Shown one piece after another: positions 15,601 through 24,436 of a stretch of 48,733 bases of DNA. The DNA is from an uncultured Collinsella sp. (lineage in GTDB: Bacteria; Actinomycetota; Coriobacteriia; Coriobacteriales; Coriobacteriaceae), in contig CAUDCB010000003.1 of assembly GCA_958447915.1 (NCBI GenBank), forward strand, positions 1 through 48,733. The letters are read 5' to 3'. The translations under genes and the position numbers were made by a program. The number at the start of each line of letters is the position of its first letter. The first letter of the stretch is position 1. The notes under the pieces were generated by a model. It had not been told where the DNA came from. It saw only the letters and a list, made by a program, of their open reading frames with translations, and ran no database searches.

Positions 15601-18600
15601 GCTCAAGCGACCATCGCTGCAACTAAAACGCTTAACGGCAATAGTCGTATTGGCGGCGCCATTGGTTATGCGGGCGATTATGGATCGATATTCAATGTTT
15701 CAGGCCTCGAAGTTGGCGGCAAAATCGAAACCGGCAATTGCGCCAGCGGCAAGATTGCCCAAGTCGGCGGTCTTATCGGCTGCATTGTTCAGGGATCGAA
15801 CAAGAAGAACGTTACCGTTACTGGTCTTAACTTTAGCGGATTCACTATGACCTTGGGTGAGAATGGCGACAAGTACAAAGGCGCCGGCGGCCTCTTGGGC
15901 TACAGCTGGGGCAACACTACCGTTACCATTGGCGATGCTGGCGTGAACACCAGCGACAGCACCTATGCCCTCAAAACTTCCAACGACACGATCGTGACTG
16001 CAAACGACTCTACCGAGGTTGGCGGCCTGGTATACGCCGCGAGCGGCCATTGGATTATCAACAACTACGCTATCAATTTGGGTGGAGCTTCCTTTACCGC
16101 TAATAATGCCACCACGCTTGGTGTTCTTATTGCTCGAGGCAGTACATCCGATTCAACTAATAGCTTTGGTGCCGAGACCTCCTATAGCGGTCTATATTTG
16201 GAGGACAAGGCCTGGTGGGGCACGGCCTATGCCGTAGGCGGCCTGTCTATCACCGCCCCGAAAGTAAAGATATACGACGAATGGCTTGCAAATGGTGTGA
16301 AGCCCAATAGTAAGCTGATCGATAACGGCTGCAATGCGGTTGTCTCGCTTCATACCAACGATGAAAAGCTGGACATGAGCGGAGATCCCGCTAAGGATAA
16401 TAGTTATCAAAATCGCATTTCTCCTGATAAGCTCCCCAAAATAAACGGTTCTGTCCGCTACTACTACAATCTGGACAGAGCGTTGACTGTGGTGACCAAC
16501 TCAAAAAACGATAAAGCTGCTGCAATGATCACGCCTGAGCATCTCGTTTTATGGGCAGCGAGGCAGTATGCTCCAAGCGCGACATACGACGATCTAACGG
16601 GCACTAAAAAAATAATTTTCACGAATAATAAGATAGGGCTTGATCAAGGCAATCAGATTACTATCGATTTGACGGGTTATAGCTACTACCCTTCAAACCC
16701 AAACGGCTCTAATGCGGTAACCGTCCAAAACGTAAAGATCGTTTTTTGCTACTCACAGATAAGGGCTGAGCAGGAGAACAATAAAAGCAATGCTATGGCA
16801 ACTCAACATGAGAATATGCACTGTGGCCTTATTCGCACGATTGGGGGTAAGGACCTTACTGTTACAGGCGTAACGCTGTCGGGAACAGTCGGCAGGGTAA
16901 AAAACGATAGAGCGAAGGGGGCCGACCCAGAAAGCGTATCGGGTGCGCTGGTGCTTCGTTGCGCCTATGGATCGTCTGGCACCAAAATGTCGACTATCAA
17001 TATTGATACGCTAACTCTTGACGGCTTGCAGGTGGACAGGGCGGAAGATAAGGAATATGCTCCGCTTTTGATTAACGCCATTACAAGGTATGTAAACCTG
17101 GACGTGAAAAATGTAACGACGTCCAATTATGCCGACAACTCTGGTACCAATAAAAAAGCAGCTTCCAGCCTGTTCGGTCGATTGGGCTACGACAAGAATT
17201 CCGATCAGGTCATAGCAAAGTTCGAAAAAATAAGCTTGCCCAGCCAAACGGACAATACGATATTTACCCATGCAAGCCTGCTGGAGAGTTTTGGCTACGC
17301 GACCGCCGGCACGGGCTCGGCGGACTATACCTTTACAGCAGATGACGCTAAAAATAACAAGGTGACCTATGGATCCGAGATTGATAGGAAAGGTACGGAG
17401 TGTTCCGGCAAGCAGCTTTGGTATTACGACGAAGCGACGTATGGCACCGAAAAAGGCTTAGTGACGGTTGATAACAAGCCGGCAAATGCCGGTACTCCTC
17501 GGTTCGGTGACTACCTTCCCTATGTTTATAAGGGGAAGGCCACCGAGAACAACGTCCAATACCACGAAATTAAAGTCAACCAGCGTATTCCAAAGCTGGT
17601 AACGGGATGCGGCACATATGGTGATCCGTATACCGTTAAGGACGCGACGGAGATGAACGCCATCGCCAACTATATCAACAATAGCGTGGCGTTGGATGGC
17701 TGGGAGGTTACCATTGTCGCCGACCAGGGTAGGCTCTGCACTCGCCGCAGCAGCGATCGCTCGACCGACAATGAGGTTACGTACGTCTACAAGCAGGCGA
17801 ACGGTACTAATAATAAATGGGAGAAGAAGACCGGAGGCACAACGACCGATTCCACGCAGACGCTGAGCGACGAAACCATGCACCGCTATATACAGAGTGC
17901 GTATTACAGTATCGAGCCTGCCAAAGATAATAAGATTACTGTCGATGCGGCGTCGTTTGGCGGGTTTGGCAACAAGGCCAATCCGTTCCGCGGCGTTATC
18001 GTTGGCGATTTGGGCACCTCAACCTCATCTGCAACAATTGAGATTGAAAACAACAACGGCGAGCTTCGCGGCCTGGTTTCCTATAGCTATGGCAGCGTAG
18101 TGCGCAATCTGGATATTCGCTATGTGAATGCGCAAGCGACTATTACTTATTCTGACAAGGATTCCGACGGTGTCCCAACGGCGTTTTTCGGCGGCGTTAT
18201 CGGCTGCATCCTTGGCGGCGATAACATTATCGACGGTGTGGTCGTAAACGATCCAAATAGCGGCTCGACGACGTACGGCTTTACCGTTACTGGCGACTCG
18301 CACCTTGTTCCCATCGGCGGTTATGTTGGCGCCATTGCAGGTGGCGGTGTGATTTTCCGCAACACGGGCGAATCGTGGCGTGGCGGCACAAAGAACAAAA
18401 AGTACAAGCCCTCTAAGGAAGATGCCGCAAAGTATGACCAGTACGACAACCCCTACGTTGGTCGCGTGATCGACGGCTATGCCTTTAGTGAAGGCTGCGA
18501 CGTTGATAACGGTGACGCTAACTACAAAATCAACAAGCTCATAAACAAGGGGACCCCCTGCGTCACCACCACAGGCACCGACAACAAGTACATCGGTACT

Positions 18601-21600
18601 AACGCCGAGGCGCCCGTAACCACGGTGGAAAACGCTCAGGGCCTCTTGGTACTCTCGGCCATCATCAGCTCTGGCGCTGGCGCGGGAGCGGCGCAAACCG
18701 AGTACGCCAATTATGGCGTGTTCCGCGGCTCCAAAGCGTACTGGGGTAGCAATACGCAAACTTTGGCGATAAACGGCTACCTGTTTGGCAACAAGGAATA
18801 CGGAAAGGTGCGAAATGCCAGCTATGGCAGCGTGGGGAAGCCTGCGAACGCTGAAGCCGATTTCGAGGTCGCCAAAAACGATGACCAGAAGGCTCCAGGC
18901 AAGCAAGGTTGGCATGGCCCACTCGACCCGGACTCCAATGTAAACTCGCCCTATCTGGTTGCGTCTTACGCTGCCAACTACCAAACGGGCTATGTGTGCG
19001 CGTCAAAATCGATCGGCATGAGCCTGGAGTTCAAGGCAAATACCCCCTACGACATGACCAAATACGGTACGGGATACGTGGGCCTTAACGGCCGCTATTA
19101 CTCCGGTGCCTGCGACTCTGGCGAGAAGGCCACCGACCGCGACCGCATTACACCGCACGTAGCCACGATCGACGGCAACGGCGCCACTATTACGGTGGGC
19201 ACCAAAAACGCCGCCTACGACACCGTCGAATATGCCGATGACGACTATAAGGTCTCGGGTGTGGGAGGCCTATTCAGTGCTGTGATGTTCACCTCAACCA
19301 ATGTCGCCCCCAGCGTCACCGCGAACGGCGGCGCACAAGTCAAAGACCTCACCTTTAGCAACTGCAACGTTAAACTTACTTATATCGACGCAAGCGGCAA
19401 CGCCACAACGGGGGCAGCATCGAACGACTTTATCGGAATCGGCCTTTTGGCGGGCGCAACGGCCAACTACGATGGCAACGCGTGCGGCATCTACCGCAAC
19501 GTGCAGATGAAGAATTGCACCGTGTCGGGCGCTAAGAGCGTAGGAGGACTTCTTGGCAGCTCGGGTCGTGCCAGCCGAAGGACGGATAACGACATGACCT
19601 ATATGGTCAATTTCGGCTCCGGCACGAAGGCTCCCGCGTATTTTTACGACTGTTCGTACACCGGCCTTAACGTCACGGGCGAGAAGTACGTCGGTGGCTA
19701 TGTGGGTACGGCCGCCTCGGCGTGCGGCGTGTGGACAACCGCGGGCGCTGGGGTGAGCGAAAGGACCGTTGGCAAAAATTCGACCATAACCGCCACGGGG
19801 ACAGCGCCCTACGTGGGAGGCGTGCTCGGCTTTGCCCAAAAATGCCATATCTCAGTCAACACCAACCCCGGCACCACCAAGGCGGGCCCGTCAAGCACGG
19901 CAGTCATCTCTGGGGTAAATGTGCTCGCTACCGGGTCGAACAGCGAAAAACTTATGGGTGCCGGCGGCGTGGTCGGAAGCGCTTATAGCGGCGTTATTTC
20001 TATGAGCAATGTGTGCATTGATGGCAAAGGTGGCACCGTGAACGCTGCCATCGGCGATGAGACCGGTACGAATCAGAATATCCGCAATGCGGGCGGCCTG
20101 ATTGGCGAGGTTACGAGCGGCGGCTACCCCACCCCCAACAAGTACTGGTTTGAGGGCTGTAGCGTCAAGAATGTCAACGTCGCGGGCACCAGCCAATGCT
20201 CGGGCGGGCTTATCGGCTACTACTTCAGCAACGAGAGTATTACCTGCAACAACATTACGATCGAGGGCGCTACGATTGCGGGCAGCTGGAGTGGCGGTCT
20301 GCTTGGCGCGATTAACAGTGGTTCCGATGTCATCAACGTCACCAACACAAAGGTGTCCAACGCCACGTTTAGCGGAAGGTCCAACGGCGGCATTGCGGGT
20401 GATGGGCGCGGCCAGTTCCATCTGGTAAACGTGCTCATGGACAGCAATAGCTACAATGCGGGCAAAACCCAGGGTGTGCTCTTGGGCGAGGTCGACACAA
20501 GAGAAAAACAGTACAGCCTTTCCGCAGCGGGCGTGGACGTAAAGCCTGGCAACGGCAAAACCACGAGCGACCTGCCGCCGATGGTTTACGCGACCAATGC
20601 GGCTGCGGTTAACAGGAAAACCTACATCGCGTTTGGAGACTACAACGACAAGCTCGACGTACTCGGCAAGGGCATCACGCTCTACGGTGCGGACGATACC
20701 GCTACCACGGCGGCAAGCCCGTACGTGACCACGAGCCCCGTGAGCACGCTGGCGGTGCGTGCCTCCGGTACCGACACCACTGACCGTTATCTGTTCGGTG
20801 ACGGGGCCGCCATTGAAACCGCAGCGACCATCCAGAGCCAGGCGGGGGACAAAGTCGCCGACCGCTATACCTACACCAACATCGCCGGCATCAATGATGC
20901 CGGCGTATACCAAAACACGAGCACCTATAGTGCGGATAGCTCAAAGAGCACTTTCAACGCCAACAACGTTACATCGAACAAGAAGGTCACGACCGACTTC
21001 CCCGTGCTCGTGATTCCCGGCAACGACACCACGACGGTCGAGAACTACCTGAATATCGTGACCAACGGCGGCTTCTCCGATGCCCGCCGCCTCAACGGTA
21101 GCGTCAAGCACGTGACCGCTACTGCTGAGGTCTTCTCGCTCGCCGATAACGGCACCTTCGTCAAGGACGCAACCGCCTCGCTAACGCCCGCGCTTAAGGT
21201 GCTCAACAACGGCACGAGCTCCATGACATTCCGCGCGAGCACCGACTGGGACAACGAGCGGGGGCGCTTTACGCTGCTCACGGTCACCTTTAGCGAGGCC
21301 GGCCAGAGCTACCGCGTGCAGGTGCCCATCATCGTCAAGCGCATGCTCGAGATCGACTTTACCGCCACCTACTCCGAAGGTGCGAACTTCAAAGCTTCCG
21401 ACTATGCGACAAAATACGACAAGCACGTACTTGTGAGCAGCGGCGACACCATGACCGGCTACCTTACCTGGACCTATGGCAGCGCTCGGGGCGAGGCGGT
21501 CGATTACGGCTGGAACACGCTGCTCGAAGCCGGCGGCTCCATGGGTCCGCTCAACAAGAGCATCACCTTCGGTGCCACGCTGCCCGAGGGCACGCAACTT

Positions 21601-23361
21601 ACGCTCGTGGACACGGCCAACAACAGCCGCGAATATCACTACACAGTGGGCGCGGGCGGAGCGGTGTCGGTCAAGCTCACCGACTTTGTGGACGCTAGCA
21701 ATAATGCCTACGTCGAGCCGTGGCTGAGCGAAACCGTGGGCGTGAAGGCCGAGGAGGCCGAGGAGGCCAAGGACGGCGCCTGGGTCAAGCTCACCGATGC
21801 CGAGGTCAAGGACAAGAGTCAGGCTGTGCTCACGAAGATGGCCGGCGCCAAGGTCAAAGGTGCGTACTACCGTGCGCGCACATCTTCCGACACGACGGGC
21901 ACGTTCTATAGCCTCTCCGTTGCCAAGGAAGAGCCCAAGAGCGAGAACTTCTACTTGGTGGTGCGCACGCCGTCGGGCTCCGCGGGCGTCAACGGGTACA
22001 CCGCCACTACGGTGGACACGAGCTTGAATGAGCACATTAACTATCTGCTGCGCAATAAGATCGCAACCGACGGCAAGGCTGCCGAGGACGGGCACCAGAA
22101 TACGGCCTCGACCTACAGTGTGGCATCCAACTACGCGCACAACCTTATTGACAACAAGGACAACATCAGCAAGATGGAGCTCAAAGATGCCACCTATCCG
22201 CTTTCCATGGACGTGAGCGACATCGTAACGTTCGACTCGAACCAGCAATACACGAGCTCCGACGCGCTGTACTACCAGATCGATTCATCGCTTGTCACCT
22301 ATCACGATGGCGCCATCGCGGGCTCGGTGGGATACCCCACGGGTACGCAGGGCAGCTACGCGTTTTACGTTAAGGTGGGCGAGAACTACTACACCTGGAA
22401 TGGGTCGGGCTGGACTCCGGCCGGCGCGACAAAGACTCCGGTGGTGTCGGGGCTTGCCTGGAAGAGCACGAGTGGCGGCGACATGTCGCTCGTGTTGGCC
22501 GACGCTAACGGCAAGTCCATCGATATGTCGGGCCTGCGCGAGATCGCCAAGAATCACGGTAACGCCTTCACCATCACTATGAAGGCGGATCTCACCATGA
22601 CGGAGCCTGCGTGCCAGGCGGGCATCGTGGCCTCGCAGAACAACGGCGCCGACCGCTACACTAAGCCCAACTACCGCGCGTACCTTTCCACGCATGACGA
22701 TACGCTCAGCACCAGTAGCAACTCGGCATACACCGATGGTAAAGCTGGCTACTACCGCATGGATGTAGGCGCGTCGACTATTGCGCTCGAGGCTTCCAAG
22801 AAGTCGCAGCTGGGCATTAACATCGATGACCTCAAGTCAGCTGATGGCACAATCGCCCTGGTGGGAACGTATGATCTTTCCAAGCTGTCGGGTGCCGAGG
22901 AAATGATTTCCAGCGCCACCAGCGTGGCTTATACGTTGAGCTTGCAGCAGCGCCAGGCTAATGGCAGTTATGATCCGGTCAACGATGATATCTCGAAGTA
23001 CATTACGGAGTACATTGCGGTGCTCGGTGACGACAAACTGGCCAAGGGCACTTTAAACGACGATCGCCGCAGCTACGTATTTACTGACAACAAGACTGGC
23101 AGCGGGTTCGCCACGCGCGACGGCAACAGCCTTGTCTTTAAGCATGCCTTCCGCGTTAAGGTGAACACCAATGTTGAGACGGCTGGTCAGACCTATGCCA
23201 ACTATCGTCTGGTGCTAACGGCCCATATGTCCGGTGGCGGTGTAAACGATACGCCGGTTAACGTCAGCAACCTCGCCGACTATGCGCGCTCTGACTATGT
23301 GACGTACACGCTGGCACGCATCAACACGGAGGGTATTCAGCACGGCTCCGGGACCAACTGA
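12676..23361 (+). CDS. Giant secreted GLUG-repeat surface protein (3561 residues)
   Basis: The start at ATG 12676 follows GAGGTAGG. A signal peptide ends near STEVFAQ (about residue 34). Residues 56-148 are a low-complexity Asp/Ala/Thr/Glu-rich segment. From about 385 to 2575 there are some 25 motifs of the GLUG type, for example AGGLIGEA, YGGLVGKL, VGGLLGSS, SGGLIGYY and NGGIAGDG, interspersed with Asn/Thr/Ser-rich turns; such repeats are expected to form a long right-handed beta-helix. A GTYGDPYTVKDATEMNAI segment near 1644 is the kind of inset that precedes GLUG blocks. The last 985 residues lack GLUG motifs and look like successive beta-sandwich domains. There is no LPxTG, choline-binding or SLH anchor, so surface retention may depend on the three membrane proteins encoded before it. 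Residues about 1198-1641 are encoded by DNA of clearly lower GC. Likely an adhesin or filament; ligand unknown. Confidence 0.8.
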   Translation: MRTAKRITTACLTAIMIFQALAPSTEVFAQELDAVMEASVSAARAAGNTARSVQDAVATAVEDADQATTDGAATTPGADAGTTEGGNGSTNAGDSQDSTTDGANSDDAPTEGDASQDDAAADDGATDEEQANDADADAVEQANTGPTIKTADKLKSVLVDGEVTVNDAGDVTAITFGSNADLIAISNTDPAIYQNASISKTGLSGVDFDVCSAQAVGDLGRLAFQGFGSDAHPFKGTLDLGGRSLTANKTLFNNIELNDNNGTVKLTWKGTDVQPIVAAKVAGEDKTLNATITVDKPDGNNGTSIVKLTSPLVGEVAGMLTLNATYATSANSPLAIDMQSSAGNLGLLVNTLAEGASLTLAGLTLPDKLNGTPAISATASGANAGGLIGEARAGATVALPTGVDISALNVAGKNASGGIIGKATSLTLTVGTDDSGKDASGNAITIKPASTVGSSSAGTYAGGLIGEASFAGEFTINSGIFDFGKGVALSVSNTSVPPSVGGLFGVLDISNGDVTVNGGSYTSTLQNGTDNNSSARGNYGGLVGKLWGQKYGNDALHAFTVQNGAEVSFGVGSNGKLTYAGGLVGYLGQGNGSPNVSAVVIDDATVTCTTSGYASNNGKYGGAVGVVDTKNVLEVRGLKVETAGNATIGGSNGGFAGVVGSSWRGIVKFSGVTDLSDARFAENDHTAQLVYENFNSLIFAAGSGSDGGATAGDITKWQYKRPTTQVKIDDIYSYGQVIRLGSGLSNDLITINDSHQCIFKSNLVKTDGAFVLAGVDDFAKLAITWQTSGYFSAVEGVTNSNFASQVPSTNITLSADINLSGTGLTGLTKDRVPRIIDGIDENSHSFTGMLNGNGHTISLAAGEPYGMRGNSKIGADDTSAGNGKIYRHGRLGLFAAVNNATVSNVTIAGSMKFDNGAAIDAGSLAGTIAGGLTLSGATCKTNIACDDAVANDVNIGGIAGSVSVASTVTFKDNSRAQATIAATKTLNGNSRIGGAIGYAGDYGSIFNVSGLEVGGKIETGNCASGKIAQVGGLIGCIVQGSNKKNVTVTGLNFSGFTMTLGENGDKYKGAGGLLGYSWGNTTVTIGDAGVNTSDSTYALKTSNDTIVTANDSTEVGGLVYAASGHWIINNYAINLGGASFTANNATTLGVLIARGSTSDSTNSFGAETSYSGLYLEDKAWWGTAYAVGGLSITAPKVKIYDEWLANGVKPNSKLIDNGCNAVVSLHTNDEKLDMSGDPAKDNSYQNRISPDKLPKINGSVRYYYNLDRALTVVTNSKNDKAAAMITPEHLVLWAARQYAPSATYDDLTGTKKIIFTNNKIGLDQGNQITIDLTGYSYYPSNPNGSNAVTVQNVKIVFCYSQIRAEQENNKSNAMATQHENMHCGLIRTIGGKDLTVTGVTLSGTVGRVKNDRAKGADPESVSGALVLRCAYGSSGTKMSTINIDTLTLDGLQVDRAEDKEYAPLLINAITRYVNLDVKNVTTSNYADNSGTNKKAASSLFGRLGYDKNSDQVIAKFEKISLPSQTDNTIFTHASLLESFGYATAGTGSADYTFTADDAKNNKVTYGSEIDRKGTECSGKQLWYYDEATYGTEKGLVTVDNKPANAGTPRFGDYLPYVYKGKATENNVQYHEIKVNQRIPKLVTGCGTYGDPYTVKDATEMNAIANYINNSVALDGWEVTIVADQGRLCTRRSSDRSTDNEVTYVYKQANGTNNKWEKKTGGTTTDSTQTLSDETMHRYIQSAYYSIEPAKDNKITVDAASFGGFGNKANPFRGVIVGDLGTSTSSATIEIENNNGELRGLVSYSYGSVVRNLDIRYVNAQATITYSDKDSDGVPTAFFGGVIGCILGGDNIIDGVVVNDPNSGSTTYGFTVTGDSHLVPIGGYVGAIAGGGVIFRNTGESWRGGTKNKKYKPSKEDAAKYDQYDNPYVGRVIDGYAFSEGCDVDNGDANYKINKLINKGTPCVTTTGTDNKYIGTNAEAPVTTVENAQGLLVLSAIISSGAGAGAAQTEYANYGVFRGSKAYWGSNTQTLAINGYLFGNKEYGKVRNASYGSVGKPANAEADFEVAKNDDQKAPGKQGWHGPLDPDSNVNSPYLVASYAANYQTGYVCASKSIGMSLEFKANTPYDMTKYGTGYVGLNGRYYSGACDSGEKATDRDRITPHVATIDGNGATITVGTKNAAYDTVEYADDDYKVSGVGGLFSAVMFTSTNVAPSVTANGGAQVKDLTFSNCNVKLTYIDASGNATTGAASNDFIGIGLLAGATANYDGNACGIYRNVQMKNCTVSGAKSVGGLLGSSGRASRRTDNDMTYMVNFGSGTKAPAYFYDCSYTGLNVTGEKYVGGYVGTAASACGVWTTAGAGVSERTVGKNSTITATGTAPYVGGVLGFAQKCHISVNTNPGTTKAGPSSTAVISGVNVLATGSNSEKLMGAGGVVGSAYSGVISMSNVCIDGKGGTVNAAIGDETGTNQNIRNAGGLIGEVTSGGYPTPNKYWFEGCSVKNVNVAGTSQCSGGLIGYYFSNESITCNNITIEGATIAGSWSGGLLGAINSGSDVINVTNTKVSNATFSGRSNGGIAGDGRGQFHLVNVLMDSNSYNAGKTQGVLLGEVDTREKQYSLSAAGVDVKPGNGKTTSDLPPMVYATNAAAVNRKTYIAFGDYNDKLDVLGKGITLYGADDTATTAASPYVTTSPVSTLAVRASGTDTTDRYLFGDGAAIETAATIQSQAGDKVADRYTYTNIAGINDAGVYQNTSTYSADSSKSTFNANNVTSNKKVTTDFPVLVIPGNDTTTVENYLNIVTNGGFSDARRLNGSVKHVTATAEVFSLADNGTFVKDATASLTPALKVLNNGTSSMTFRASTDWDNERGRFTLLTVTFSEAGQSYRVQVPIIVKRMLEIDFTATYSEGANFKASDYATKYDKHVLVSSGDTMTGYLTWTYGSARGEAVDYGWNTLLEAGGSMGPLNKSITFGATLPEGTQLTLVDTANNSREYHYTVGAGGAVSVKLTDFVDASNNAYVEPWLSETVGVKAEEAEEAKDGAWVKLTDAEVKDKSQAVLTKMAGAKVKGAYYRARTSSDTTGTFYSLSVAKEEPKSENFYLVVRTPSGSAGVNGYTATTVDTSLNEHINYLLRNKIATDGKAAEDGHQNTASTYSVASNYAHNLIDNKDNISKMELKDATYPLSMDVSDIVTFDSNQQYTSSDALYYQIDSSLVTYHDGAIAGSVGYPTGTQGSYAFYVKVGENYYTWNGSGWTPAGATKTPVVSGLAWKSTSGGDMSLVLADANGKSIDMSGLREIAKNHGNAFTITMKADLTMTEPACQAGIVASQNNGADRYTKPNYRAYLSTHDDTLSTSSNSAYTDGKAGYYRMDVGASTIALEASKKSQLGINIDDLKSADGTIALVGTYDLSKLSGAEEMISSATSVAYTLSLQQRQANGSYDPVNDDISKYITEYIAVLGDDKLAKGTLNDDRRSYVFTDNKTGSGFATRDGNSLVFKHAFRVKVNTNVETAGQTYANYRLVLTAHMSGGGVNDTPVNVSNLADYARSDYVTYTLARINTEGIQHGSGTN

Positions 23362-23374
23362 CCTCGAGGAAGCG

Positions 23375-23408
23375 GGGCGGCAACCATCCAGTTGCCGCCC
23401 TCTTTATT
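23375..23408 (+). terminator. Rho-independent terminator of the giant-protein operon
   Basis: GGGCGGCAAC (23375-23384) pairs perfectly with GTTGCCGCCC (23391-23400) around a 6-base loop, followed by TCTTTATT. It lies 13 bp behind the stop codon. Confidence 0.85.
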
Positions 23409-23419
23409 GATCTCGACTT

Positions 23420-23483
23420 AACTTTCCAACTTTCCACTTAACTTAACACCTAAGGTGGAAAGCTGGAAAGCAAGTGGAAAGTT
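23420..23483. repeat. Inverted repeat of CTTTCCA words
   Basis: CTTTCCAACTTTCCAC (23422-23437) is complementary with one mismatch to GTGGAAAGCTGGAAAG (23455-23470), and a third GTGGAAAGTT follows. It lies directly behind the operon terminator. The T-rich context is not that of a terminator; an operator or a small palindromic element is possible. The rest of the 388-bp gap (to 23750) is AT-rich, with isolated ACTGTTAC words recalling the palindromic unit at 417-712. Confidence 0.55.
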
Positions 23484-23677
23484 GACATGTTAGATGCGGG
23501 CTGAAGAGGGGTTAATAATTACACAAAGCATACCAGCCAGACAAAAAGATACCAATCTGGTTGGTAAAACACCGTCAATGAGCCGCGAGCCAACTAGCTG
23601 CGTAAATAAAACCTAAAGAACTGTTACAAATTAATGGCAAATGCCCAGATGCCGATGTTGCGATTTTCAATTAACTG

Positions 23678-23705
23678 TTACGCGCAAACAGCAAAATGCT
23701 ACTAT
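23678..23705 (+). promoter_or_regulatory. Candidate promoter of the HTH gene
   Basis: TTACGC at 23678-23683 and TACTAT at 23700-23705 are 16 bp apart, and TGC directly before TACTAT makes an extended -10. Predicted transcription start is near 23711, about 40 bp before the gene. Confidence 0.45.
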
Positions 23706-23749
23706 TTAACATGCACGTAAGAAAGCAGATTAACGGTTAAGGCTAAGAA

Positions 23750-24154
23750 GTGGCAGGTATGTCAGAAGCAACAAGGACTCGCACGCATGCGCCCGAGGTT
23801 AGGCAGCGCGCCGTCGAGGTCCTCCAAGAGGGGGTCGGTCATCGCGCCCTCGCTGCGGAGCTTGGCATTCCCCAGGCCACGGCTCGTCAGTGGGCCCGCG
23901 CGTATGCCGTGGGCGGTGCCGACGCCGTTCTCAACGCGGGCGCTCGTCATCACACCTATTCGTACGACGTCAAGCTCGCCGTGGTAAAGGATCGCCTGGA
24001 AAACGGCCTTACGGTTCGCGAGGCCATGATCAAGCACAAGATTCCCAGCGAGTCTTCGGTCAAGGCTTGGTGTCGTCAGTATCGCGAGGGCGGCGAGGCG
24101 GCGCTGGTCGATAAGCCGCGCGGTCGCAAGCCGCGCGTTAAGCAGGCAGAGTAG
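23750..24154 (+). CDS. Orphan double helix-turn-helix protein of transposase OrfA type
   Basis: A basic 134-residue DNA-binding protein. Two similar HTH units are visible: residues about 15-55 (RQRAVEVLQEG...LAAELGIPQATARQWARAY) and about 72-118 (YDVKLAVVKDRLENGLTVREAMIKHKIPSESSVKAWCRQYREGG), ending in a KPRGRKPR basic tail. This layout is that of the first open frame of IS3/IS150-type elements (InsE/InsJ-like). No OrfB with a DDE integrase domain follows and no terminal inverted repeats were found, so it is either a relic or a domesticated regulator. GTG 23750 is preceded by AAGG at a fitting distance; ATG 23759 is the alternative. It has its own promoter candidate and terminator. Confidence 0.7.
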   Translation: MAGMSEATRTRTHAPEVRQRAVEVLQEGVGHRALAAELGIPQATARQWARAYAVGGADAVLNAGARHHTYSYDVKLAVVKDRLENGLTVREAMIKHKIPSESSVKAWCRQYREGGEAALVDKPRGRKPRVKQAE

Positions 24155-24162
24155 CAAGAGGG

Positions 24163-24185
24163 TGCGCCCACAGGGGCGCATTTTT
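24163..24185 (+). terminator. Rho-independent terminator of the HTH gene
   Basis: TGCGCCC (24163-24169) pairs with GGGCGCA (24174-24180), followed by TTTTT at 24181-24185; it begins 8 bp after the stop codon. Confidence 0.85.
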
Positions 24186-24436
24186 CTTGCCGTGCCAACT
24201 TTTTGGACCGCCGCGAGCCTGCCGGAACATCCTCCAAAGTGGTTAATAAACCGCACGCAGTGGCCCGTGCGCCCGCCGCTGCGATAGGGGGAGCGTCGCC
24301 CCTCTGCTCCAATGCGGACGCGCCCTTACCCCGTACGCCCAAAACTCCCCAGTTGACCGAAAACCTGCCGCTGCTACTCCTCAATTGAGCTATAACGTTA
24401 AACAATTGCAGCGTTTTTGCATGGGGGAGTGATGGT

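Noticed and set aside
23750..24154. Complete insertion sequence
   Set aside because: No OrfB with an integrase domain and no terminal inverted repeats or target duplications were seen around the HTH gene.
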